From Nitrospirales bacterium (GTDB taxonomy: Bacteria > Nitrospirota > Nitrospiria > Nitrospirales > UBA8639), in assembly GCA_021604265.1 (NCBI GenBank), contig BQIY01000207.1:1-5261 (forward strand): a stretch of 5,261 nucleotides of DNA. Direction: 5' to 3'. Numbering within the stretch: position 1 is the stretch's first letter; each line of letters begins with the position of its first letter. Below, one piece after another: positions 1 to 5,261 of this stretch. The notes under the pieces were generated by a model, which did no database searches, was not told the origin of the DNA, and saw only the letters and a list, made by a program, of their open reading frames with translations. The translations under genes were made by a program, and so were the position numbers.

Positions 1-626
1 GCTTGAATGAAGGCTTGAACTTTCGTGTGGTCTTTTTTCCCTGGACTGGCTTCTACGCCGCTGCTCACATCCACGCCAGACGGGTGGACGTTTTGAATAG
101 CGTCTTGGACATTCTCTGGCGTTAATCCCCCAGCCAATAAAATTGGCGCGGCCTTCGCCGCCTCAGCGGCTAACTCCCAATCCGCGACCTTGCCCGTTCC
201 CCCATATTCGGACTCTGAGAACGCATCAAGGACAAATCCTTTGACCCCGGCTCGGCCTTTGTACTCGGCCAGTGAAAGAAAGCTGCTGCGATCCCGTAGC
301 CGAATACCTTTCAGCACAGGTCGGCTTAATGTTTCACAGTAAGCTGGAGTCTCATCACCATGAAGTTGCGCCAGTGTAAGTCCGCATTCGTCCATCATAT
401 TCCGAACAATCGTGAGGGCTTCGTTCACGAATACTCCAATCGGCAACACACCTGGTGGAAGCTGTTGAACGATAGACTTCACGACGTTCACCTCAACGAA
501 ACGCGAACTTTGGGAATAAAAAATAAACCCCAGGGCATCCGCGCCGGCACGGACTGCGACCTGGGCATCGTCGGCATTTGTGATGCCGCAAATTTTTATT
601 TTAGGCACTGAGATAGGTGAATTCAT
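1..626 (-). CDS. trpF: Phosphoribosylanthranilate isomerase (TrpF), 3' end cut by window edge
   Basis: TrpF catalyses the Amadori rearrangement of N-(5'-phosphoribosyl)anthranilate to CdRP, the step before TrpC, in the cytoplasm. I translated this frame by hand: it is open from ATG at 626 to the window edge, giving 208 codons plus a partial Ala codon. The family is usually about 200-210 residues, so only a few C-terminal residues are missing. The protein is a (beta/alpha)8 barrel. The N-terminal KICGIT holds the catalytic-base Cys (Cys13), followed by DALGFIFY. The general-acid Asp is Asp134 in VLDAFSESEYGGTGK. Phosphate-binding loops are LLAGGLTPENV (Gly166-Gly167) and the C-terminal GVDVSSGVEASPGKKD. 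ATG 626 was chosen because it begins 12 residues before Cys13; a GTG at 608 is possible but has no better ribosome binding site. The gene lies 27 bases downstream of the lipoprotein-like gene, and its start codon is inside a predicted stem-loop (619-642). The family assignment is secure. Confidence 0.96.
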   Translation of the reverse strand, partial: MNSPISVPKIKICGITNADDAQVAVRAGADALGFIFYSQSSRFVEVNVVKSIVQQLPPGVLPIGVFVNEALTIVRNMMDECGLTLAQLHGDETPAYCETLSRPVLKGIRLRDRSSFLSLAEYKGRAGVKGFVLDAFSESEYGGTGKVADWELAAEAAKAAPILLAGGLTPENVQDAIQNVHPSGVDVSSGVEASPGKKDHTKVQAFIQ

Positions 627-642
627 TGCTATAAATGAACTC
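619..642 (-). promoter_or_regulatory. Predicted mRNA stem-loop enclosing the trpF start codon
   Basis: On the transcribed strand GAGTTCATT (642-634) pairs with AATGAATTC (627-619) around a 6-base loop, TATAGC. That gives nine base pairs including one G-U wobble. The trpF ATG (626-624) lies in the 3' arm, and the only GAG resembling a Shine-Dalgarno core lies in the 5' arm. The stop codon of the upstream gene is 12 bases before the stem, so a terminating ribosome would come close enough to disturb it. The pairing is seen in the sequence. A role in translational coupling is inferred, and the stem is AU-rich and therefore not very stable. Confidence 0.4.
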
Positions 643-653
643 TAATTCAATTG

Positions 654-1292
654 CTAAAAGACTTCTTGGGCATGTGCCTCAACAATCATTTCTCTAAATA
701 TATCGAATAACACCTGTTCGGCAGGATCGTCGTCCCACCAGATCCAAAATGGACTTATGGGTAACAATATCAGACCTCTCCAGGCAATAACTTCACTACT
801 TTTTTCATATGTTCCCAACAGTTTTCCTTTTGTGTCGATGATCGACATTTGGACTTTCATGCTGCGACTGTTTCTGGCAGGTAGAATTCCAAGAGTGACA
901 GCATGGGCTATTGACCAGGACTCGGGTCTCTTCTCTGTCCATATGATATGAATATTGGCAACATAATCTGGGTTATTGACGCCAACTTGTGTTTCCTTAA
1001 AAAGATTTGAGCTATCAAAAGTGTGATGCGCTTGGAGAAAACCTATTTGCAAGAGACTTTTTGCGCTATCTACATATTCATTAGTTACCCACCAAAGACT
1101 TTTTGCGGTTGGTGGATCGGGGATCGAATGATATTCAGCCGTCAGGTTAAGTCCAATTGTCTGGGATTTTTGTCTTTCTAAAGGCCAATCTTCTGTCGTT
1201 GAAAAATTTTCATCTTGGACGTAAAGGTTGATGCACCCACCGTTTAAAATAAAAAGGAGTGCGCATGCTGACAAAAGTTTGATGATTTTCAT
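654..1292 (-). CDS. Putative lipoprotein of unknown function inserted between trpC and trpF
   Basis: I do not recognise this family. From ATG 1292 it encodes 212 residues, ending in TAG. The N-terminus is a typical export signal: MKIIK, a hydrophobic core ALLFIL, then NGGC with Cys20 as the likely lipidated residue. The lipobox is imperfect because Asn is at -3. A better-looking LSAC at Cys10 is too close to the N-terminus. The mature part of about 193 residues has beta-strand-like stretches (YVANIHIIW, MKVQMSIID), a short hydrophobic TLGILP, a strongly hydrophobic Trp-rich segment (GLILLPISPFWIWW, near residues 167-180) and a C-terminal helix-like tail. I see no catalytic motif. The same frame also has ATGs at 1301 and at 1403. 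The 1403 start would overlap trpC by 86 bases and add a basic, non-signal-like leader, so it is disfavoured. A weak GAG precedes 1292. The gap to trpC is 25 bases. GC is clearly lower than in its neighbours, which suggests acquisition by insertion. Confidence 0.72.
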   Translation of the reverse strand: MKIIKLLSACALLFILNGGCINLYVQDENFSTTEDWPLERQKSQTIGLNLTAEYHSIPDPPTAKSLWWVTNEYVDSAKSLLQIGFLQAHHTFDSSNLFKETQVGVNNPDYVANIHIIWTEKRPESWSIAHAVTLGILPARNSRSMKVQMSIIDTKGKLLGTYEKSSEVIAWRGLILLPISPFWIWWDDDPAEQVLFDIFREMIVEAHAQEVF

Positions 1293-1317
1293 GAAACTCA
1301 TGTCAATAAAACGATTT

Positions 1318-2166
1318 TTACACCCAGCGAGTTGTTGATTCAACGGGGTCTGAATCTGGTTGAGGGGCAGAAAGTAGCGCCTGTATTTTTTCTTCAATAT
1401 CATCGGCTCGAATGAGCGATTCCCCGATTAACATGGCCTTGGCGCCGGCCTCTTTGATTGTCATCACATCTTCCCGTTTGTGAAGGCCGCTTTCACTGAC
1501 AATCAGTTTTTCTGCAGGGATGCGCTTCGCGAGGCGTTCGGTCACACCCAGGTCTGTTGAAAACGTCTTCAGGTTACGGTTGTTGATCCCAATCATTCTC
1601 GCATCGGGTACTCGTTCTAGAACCGTATCAAGTTCACGTTCGTCATGTGTTTCGATCAGGACGTCTAAGTCCATACCTCGCGCAATACTGTAGAGGTCTT
1701 GCAACTGAATACGGTCCAGGGCCGCGACAATCAGCAGCACGCAATCCGCACCATAGGCCCGTGCTTCATAGAATTGAATGTCCTCAAGCATGAATTCTTT
1801 GTTCAAGGTGGGGAGCGTGACCTGATCCTTGACAGAGGCCAAATAGTCCAGGCATCCCTGGAAATATTCTTGATCTGTCAGGACCGAAATGGCTGAGGCT
1901 CCGGCTCGTTCGTAGGTCTTGGCAATGGCAACTGGATCAAATGTGTGTTCAAACTCTGGACGCATGAGGCCTTGGCTTGGCGAGGCCTTTTTGACTTCGG
2001 CGATCAGAGCCGGTGAGTCCTCGGTCATTCCAGCTTCTAGTGCGTTGATAAATCCCTTTGGTCTTGATCGATCAGCAATCCGTCCTTTGAGTTCAGCGAT
2101 GTACCCGCGACTTTGCTTATGCCGCAATTCGGCTTGTTTATGCTCAAGAATTCGATGAAGAATCAT
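1318..2166 (-). CDS. trpC: Indole-3-glycerol phosphate synthase (TrpC)
   Basis: TrpC converts CdRP to indole-3-glycerol phosphate with loss of CO2 and water, in the cytoplasm. The 282-residue protein is slightly longer than the usual roughly 250-270, with an N-terminal helical extension before a (beta/alpha)8 barrel. By comparison with the archaeal enzyme, the active-site residues appear to be Glu57 and Lys59 (LIAEVKKASPS), Lys123 (LNKEF), Glu172 (VLIETHD), Asn195 (IGINNRNL) and Glu225-Ser226 (VSESG). The phosphate site includes LIGESLI near residues 246-252. The last 15 or so residues (APQPDSDPVESTTRWV) form a polar tail outside the barrel core. The start codon overlaps the trpD stop as ATGA (2166-2163). 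There is no clear Shine-Dalgarno sequence, so translation is probably coupled to trpD. It is a stand-alone enzyme, not fused to TrpF as in enteric bacteria. Confidence 0.97.
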   Translation of the reverse strand: MILHRILEHKQAELRHKQSRGYIAELKGRIADRSRPKGFINALEAGMTEDSPALIAEVKKASPSQGLMRPEFEHTFDPVAIAKTYERAGASAISVLTDQEYFQGCLDYLASVKDQVTLPTLNKEFMLEDIQFYEARAYGADCVLLIVAALDRIQLQDLYSIARGMDLDVLIETHDERELDTVLERVPDARMIGINNRNLKTFSTDLGVTERLAKRIPAEKLIVSESGLHKREDVMTIKEAGAKAMLIGESLIRADDIEEKIQALLSAPQPDSDPVESTTRWV

Positions 2167-3182
2167 GGTGTATGCTGCTGGGTATACTGTACGAGGTTTT
2201 CCAATTTTTCATAGGCAGCGCCGCTGTCGAGAACGGTGGTCGCTTGTTGAAAGCCTTCTTTGAGTGTTCTGGCTTTCCCGCAGGCCACAAATGCCGGAGC
2301 CGCATTAATAAGGACAATGTCACGTTTCGCGCTCTTTCGTCCGCGAAGAACCTCTCTAATAATGGCGGCATTCTCTTCTGCTGTTCCACCTGTCAATGCT
2401 TGGCTTTTGACGAGTGCCAGATCAAAATCTTTGGGGTTAATCGTGTAACTTGAGACCCGTCCGGCTTTCCCTTCAGAAATATACGTTTGGTCGGTCAAGG
2501 TTATTTCATCGAGTCCGTCGAGTCCGTGCAAGACGAAGCAGTGTTGCGTGCCGAGCCGAATCAAGACTTGCGCAAGTTTTTCCGTGAGCGATTGATCGTA
2601 CACCCCGAGGATTTGAATGGAGGCCTGTGCCGGATTGGATAAGGGCCCCAAGATATTCATGAGTGTTCGAATACCCATGTCTGCACGCGGTTTAGCACAA
2701 TGTTTCATCGCACCATGATAGAGCGGGGCAAAGAGAAAGCCGATTCCCACCTCATTGACGCACTCACTCATGCGATCGATTGGCAGGTCAATGGCGACGC
2801 CCAAGGCCTGCAACACATCGGCGCTTCCTGATCGGGATGAGACTGAGCGATTGCCATGTTTGGCGACCGTCATCTCGCCTCCAGCAACCACGAAGGCTGC
2901 GGCCGTAGAAATATTAAACGTCTGCGCGCCATCACCACCGGTTCCGCATGTGTCGACAACCATTGGATCGGCAACGGGAACTTGTTGTGCGAGACTCCGC
3001 ATCGCTTTGACGGAACCGCTAATTTCATCGACCGACTCGCCTTTGACTCTCATGCCCATGAGGTAAGCCGCAATCTGCGCGTCCGATGCGTCTCCACGCA
3101 TAATGTGCAGCATCACTTCTTTGGCTTCCTGTTCCGAAAGGTCTATGCCTTCGGCCAGCTTCGCGATGGCATTTTTCATCAT
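2163..3182 (-). CDS. trpD: Anthranilate phosphoribosyltransferase (TrpD)
   Basis: TrpD transfers phosphoribose from PRPP to anthranilate, the second step of the pathway. Its 339 residues match the usual length of about 330-345. A small helical N-terminal domain (about 1-70) leads into the nucleoside-phosphorylase-like domain. The PRPP-binding loop is DTCGTGGDGAQTFNIST (77-93), followed by KHGNRSVSSRSGSADVL (108-124) with His109. The anthranilate site is FLFAPLYHGAMKH (149-161) with His156, and Arg166. The metal-binding pair is Asp225-Glu226 in DGLDEIT. In the usual HPAMKH motif Pro is replaced by Gly157, and the usual RTxFN reads RTLMN; the key residues remain. The start is ATG 3182, with a second ATG immediately after it and a GAG about 9 bases upstream. 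It lies 37 bases after trpG and overlaps trpC by 4 bases. TrpD is a separate protein, not fused to TrpG. Confidence 0.97.
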   Translation of the reverse strand: MMKNAIAKLAEGIDLSEQEAKEVMLHIMRGDASDAQIAAYLMGMRVKGESVDEISGSVKAMRSLAQQVPVADPMVVDTCGTGGDGAQTFNISTAAAFVVAGGEMTVAKHGNRSVSSRSGSADVLQALGVAIDLPIDRMSECVNEVGIGFLFAPLYHGAMKHCAKPRADMGIRTLMNILGPLSNPAQASIQILGVYDQSLTEKLAQVLIRLGTQHCFVLHGLDGLDEITLTDQTYISEGKAGRVSSYTINPKDFDLALVKSQALTGGTAEENAAIIREVLRGRKSAKRDIVLINAAPAFVACGKARTLKEGFQQATTVLDSGAAYEKLENLVQYTQQHTP

Positions 3183-3219
3183 GTGCGTTTCTCGCGGCTC
3201 AATAAGGATGTCCGGATTC

Positions 3220-3801
3220 CTAGTGGTTGACGGGCATTGTCATGCGAATAAAATTCTGAAAGAGATCTTTTCCCGAGGTCGTCAGGATGGATTCAGGGTG
3301 AAACTGCACCCCTTCCGCCTCGGTGTCTTTATGCCGAATTCCCATAATTTCCCCTTCGACGGTTTCGGCAGAGACTTCGAAGGCTTTCGGGAGGGTTTGA
3401 CGATTGACGATTAATGAATGGTAGCGGGTCGCTTCAAACGGGTTAGGGAGTCCTTGAAACAGCGTTTTCCCATCATGATGAACCATCGACGTTTTCCCAT
3501 GCATCAAGCGTTCGGCTCGGATAATTTCACCGCCAAATGCATAGGCCAGTGACTGGTGGCCGAGGCAGACCCCCAGAAGCGGGAGCCGTCCGGCAAAATG
3601 TCGAACGACTTTAACCGAAATACCTGCTTCGTTTGGTGTGCAGGGACCTGGAGAAATCAGAAGCTGTTCGGGAGCGAGTTGTTCAATTTCCGCAATCGAA
3701 ATTTTGTCGTTTCGATAGACTTGAACCTCAGCGCCTAATTCGCCAAGATATTGGACGACGTTATAGGTAAAGGAGTCGTAATTGTCGATGACGAGTAACA
3801 T
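3220..3801 (-). CDS. trpG: Anthranilate synthase glutamine amidotransferase subunit (TrpG, also PabA-like)
   Basis: TrpG hydrolyses glutamine and channels ammonia to TrpE for anthranilate synthesis. The 193-residue protein is a complete class I (triad) amidotransferase of normal size. It starts with the family hallmark [18 protein letters not shown]. The oxyanion region is [12 protein letters not shown] (49-60). The nucleophile is Cys79 in [17 protein letters not shown], and the other triad residues are His168 and Glu170 in QFHPES. MHGKTS (100-105) is the conserved substrate-side motif. In many bacteria the same protein also serves p-aminobenzoate synthase (PabB), and sequence alone cannot exclude a dual role. 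The operon position next to trpE and trpD supports the tryptophan role. ATG 3801 is preceded by a good GAGGA ribosome binding site. The gene lies 94 bases after trpE, the widest gap in the operon in this window. Confidence 0.97.
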   Translation of the reverse strand: MLLVIDNYDSFTYNVVQYLGELGAEVQVYRNDKISIAEIEQLAPEQLLISPGPCTPNEAGISVKVVRHFAGRLPLLGVCLGHQSLAYAFGGEIIRAERLMHGKTSMVHHDGKTLFQGLPNPFEATRYHSLIVNRQTLPKAFEVSAETVEGEIMGIRHKDTEAEGVQFHPESILTTSGKDLFQNFIRMTMPVNH

Positions 3802-3807
3802 GAGAAA

Positions 3808-3812
3808 TCCTC
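3808..3812 (-). promoter_or_regulatory. Ribosome binding site of trpG
   Basis: GAGGA on the minus strand ends 6 bases before the trpG ATG at 3801. It is the clearest Shine-Dalgarno match in the window and fixes the trpG start. It lies just downstream of the stem-loop at 3818-3840 and is not itself part of that stem. Confidence 0.75.
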
Positions 3813-3817
3813 GTGAA

Positions 3818-3840
3818 GCGTCAGATGTGAAACGTGACGC
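3818..3840 (-). promoter_or_regulatory. Stem-loop just upstream of the trpG ribosome binding site
   Basis: GCGTCA (3840-3835) and TGACGC (3823-3818) are perfect inverted copies of 6 bases around an 11-base loop. The stem ends 5 bases before the GAGGA site. No run of T follows, so it is not an intrinsic terminator. A role in mRNA stability, processing or tuning of TrpG relative to TrpE is inferred only. Confidence 0.4.
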
Positions 3841-3862
3841 GTACTCAGAGATGCATCTGTAC
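3841..3862 (-). promoter_or_regulatory. Second stem-loop in the trpE-trpG gap, abutting the first
   Basis: On the transcribed strand GTACAGA pairs with TCTG-AG-TAC around the 6-base loop TGCATC. That gives seven base pairs with a 2-base bulge. The core AGATGCATCT (3849-3858) is a perfect 10-base palindrome, so a DNA-binding dimer site is an alternative reading. It directly abuts the neighbouring stem-loop, and together they fill about half of the intergenic gap. The function is unknown. Confidence 0.35.
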
Positions 3863-3895
3863 TTTTATATTTCCTTACGCGATCTTCTTGACGAT

Positions 3896-5261
3896 TTAGT
3901 CGAGTCCCTGTTCAGCCATTTCAATGGCACGCATCATCGCACCAGCTTTATTGCACGTTTCTTCATACTCGCTGGCCGGGTCAGAGTCTGCCACAATACC
4001 GGCGCCTGCTTGAATATACGCCTGCCGGTCTTTAATTACCACGGTTCGAATATTGATACAGGTATCCATGGTCCCCGAGAAGCCAAAGTACCCCACCGCT
4101 CCGGCATAGGGCCCGCGTCTCGTAGGCTCTAATTCTTCAATGATTTGCATGGCACGAATTTTCGGTGCTCCGGAAACCGTTCCGGCCGGGAAACAGGCTT
4201 TCATAACATCATAGGCAGAATAGGGCGGCGCCAGCTCTCCAGTGACTTGCGAGACAATGTGCATGACATGAGAGTACCGTTCTACAGTCTTAAACGGATC
4301 AACGACGATGGAACCGAATTTGGCGACCCGACCCACATCATTGCGTCCCAAATCCACGAGCATAATATGCTCTGCCAGTTCCTTGGCATCTGCGAGCAGT
4401 TCGTCGGCGAGCGCTTGATCCTGTTCTTTGGATGTCCCGCGGCGACGAGTCCCGGCAATGGGCCGGACCACGACTTGATCGTCTTCACATCGTACGAGGA
4501 CTTCGGGTGAAGCCCCAACGAGTTGAACCCCTGCAATACGTAAATAAAACATATATGGGGATGGATTGATGACACGAAGGGCACGATAAATTTCCAGGGG
4601 ATCAGATTTGATCGTCGTCTCCCATCGTTGAGAGATGACTCCCTGAACAATATCTCCCGCTTGAATAAATTCTTTCGTTCGTATCACCATTTTTTCAAAA
4701 TGCTCACGGCTCATATTGGACGTGAATCGCAACGGGGATCTGCGATGTTGGGGCTTTGGACGAGGCGCACGTTTTTTAAGCCTGTCAATCATTTCGTCGA
4801 TCCGGCTTTTCGCTTCGACGTAGGCTCGTCTGAGTGCTGTTTTGCTGTGGGTTGTGATATGGGCATTTGCCACAACTTTAATTGTGTGGGCGATATTGTC
4901 AAAAATGACGAGTGTATCAGTCAGTAAAAAGGCCAGCTTCGGGAGTTTTGTCTCGTCCTTGGGAACTTCTGGAATTGGTTCAAACGATCGAACGACATCA
5001 TAGCCAAGATATCCCACCGCTCCACCAAGAAATCGCGGAAGCCCAGGGACGGCGACGGGACGATAGGGGGCTAGCGCTCGTTCAATATGCGCAAGGGGGT
5101 TGGAACCCATCGGCAGACGAATAAGGCGTTTGCCTTCCTTGATGATGATTTCATTGTCCTGTTCCCAGACGACGAGTTTGGCATGATTCCCTAAAAATGA
5201 ATATCGTGCCCAGTTTTCACCCCCTTCGATGCTTTCGAATAAATAGGCGGTTGGCCCAGAG
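3896..5261 (-). CDS. trpE: Anthranilate synthase component I (TrpE), 5' end cut by window edge
   Basis: TrpE converts chorismate plus ammonia (supplied by TrpG) to anthranilate and is the committed, feedback-controlled step. The frame is open from TAA at 3896 to the window edge, giving 454 codons. The family is about 490-510 residues, so roughly 40-50 N-terminal residues lie outside. The internal ATG at 5110 is not the start, because upstream codons encode conserved sequence (AYLFESIEGGENWARYSFLG). That stretch carries the tryptophan feedback motif LLES-X10-S in the form LFES-X10-S. Fragment numbering for the chorismate-binding domain: GDIVQGVISQRWE (202-214), GASPEVLVR (249-257), PIAGT (267-271), EHIMLVDLGRND (297-308), VERYSHVMH (326-334) and AGTVSGAPK (359-367). 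The Ala in PIAGT favours TrpE over PabB, which usually has Lys there. A basic linker (KKRAPRPKPQHRRSP) joins the N-terminal part to the catalytic domain. This is the first gene of the operon seen here. Confidence 0.97.
   Translation of the reverse strand, partial: SGPTAYLFESIEGGENWARYSFLGNHAKLVVWEQDNEIIIKEGKRLIRLPMGSNPLAHIERALAPYRPVAVPGLPRFLGGAVGYLGYDVVRSFEPIPEVPKDETKLPKLAFLLTDTLVIFDNIAHTIKVVANAHITTHSKTALRRAYVEAKSRIDEMIDRLKKRAPRPKPQHRRSPLRFTSNMSREHFEKMVIRTKEFIQAGDIVQGVISQRWETTIKSDPLEIYRALRVINPSPYMFYLRIAGVQLVGASPEVLVRCEDDQVVVRPIAGTRRRGTSKEQDQALADELLADAKELAEHIMLVDLGRNDVGRVAKFGSIVVDPFKTVERYSHVMHIVSQVTGELAPPYSAYDVMKACFPAGTVSGAPKIRAMQIIEELEPTRRGPYAGAVGYFGFSGTMDTCINIRTVVIKDRQAYIQAGAGIVADSDPASEYEETCNKAGAMMRAIEMAEQGLD

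Noticed and set aside
360..611. Plus-strand open frame of 83 codons opposite trpF
   Set aside because: It is antisense to a well-supported trpF and its product has no recognisable features.
1301..1306. Perfect -35 box TTGACA on the minus strand just before the lipoprotein-like gene
   Set aside because: At 17 bases spacing the -10 position reads ATCAAA, which is poor, and it would lie inside the coding sequence. Probably chance in AT-rich DNA.
2510..2527. Perfect tandem copy of the 9-base word CGAGTCCGT in trpD
   Set aside because: It encodes Leu-Asp-Gly twice within HGLDGLDEIT, a conserved family motif, so the repeat is a coding coincidence and not a mobile or regulatory repeat.
3818..3840. 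Stem-loop considered as an intrinsic terminator or attenuator after trpE
   Set aside because: There is no T-run after the stem and no leader peptide rich in Trp codons nearby; a trp attenuator would be expected upstream of trpE, outside the window.
3864..3869. TATAAA on the minus strand in the trpE-trpG gap as a possible internal promoter
   Set aside because: The hexamers 17-18 bases upstream (GTCAAG, CGTCAA) match the -35 consensus poorly, so there is not enough to call a promoter.
3782..4132. Plus-strand open frame of 116 codons across the trpE-trpG gap
   Set aside because: It runs antisense through the trpE 3' end, lacks a convincing ribosome binding site and encodes no recognisable sequence.
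4282..4650. Minus-strand open frame of 122 codons in another frame inside trpE
   Set aside because: The trpE frame here carries all the conserved catalytic motifs; the alternative frame is a shadow with no signal or domain.

Overview
The window holds most of a bacterial tryptophan biosynthesis operon, entirely on the minus strand. Read in the direction of transcription (right to left), the order is trpE (5' end outside the window), trpG, trpD, trpC, an unrelated small lipoprotein-like gene, and trpF (lacking only its last few codons at position 1). No RNA genes, insertion sequences, CRISPR arrays or intrinsic terminators were found. The genes are tightly packed: trpD and trpC overlap by 4 bases, and the other gaps are 25-94 bases.

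Together the enzymes cover chorismate to indole-3-glycerol phosphate. TrpE and TrpG form anthranilate synthase, TrpD adds the phosphoribosyl group, TrpF isomerises phosphoribosylanthranilate, and TrpC closes the indole ring. TrpA and TrpB (tryptophan synthase) are not in view and would be expected to the left. The operon promoter and any leader or attenuator would lie to the right, beyond the trpE truncation.

The unusual part is positions 654-1292. A gene for an exported, probably lipid-anchored protein of unknown function sits between trpC and trpF. Hand counts put its GC content near 35-40 %, against about 45-62 % in sampled trp lines. It looks like a later insertion that kept the operon's direction and tight spacing. 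Just after it, a predicted RNA stem-loop encloses the trpF start codon, so trpF translation may depend on ribosomes arriving from the inserted gene. The trpE-trpG gap carries two back-to-back stem-loops directly upstream of a good trpG ribosome binding site.

The organism cannot be fixed from this window. The trpEGDCF order with separate, unfused genes, moderate GC and a lipoprotein signal fit a free-living diderm bacterium. The general look of the Trp proteins suggested something Nitrospira-like, but that is an impression and not a demonstrated assignment. No novel multi-gene system is visible; this is an ordinary biosynthetic operon with one odd passenger.
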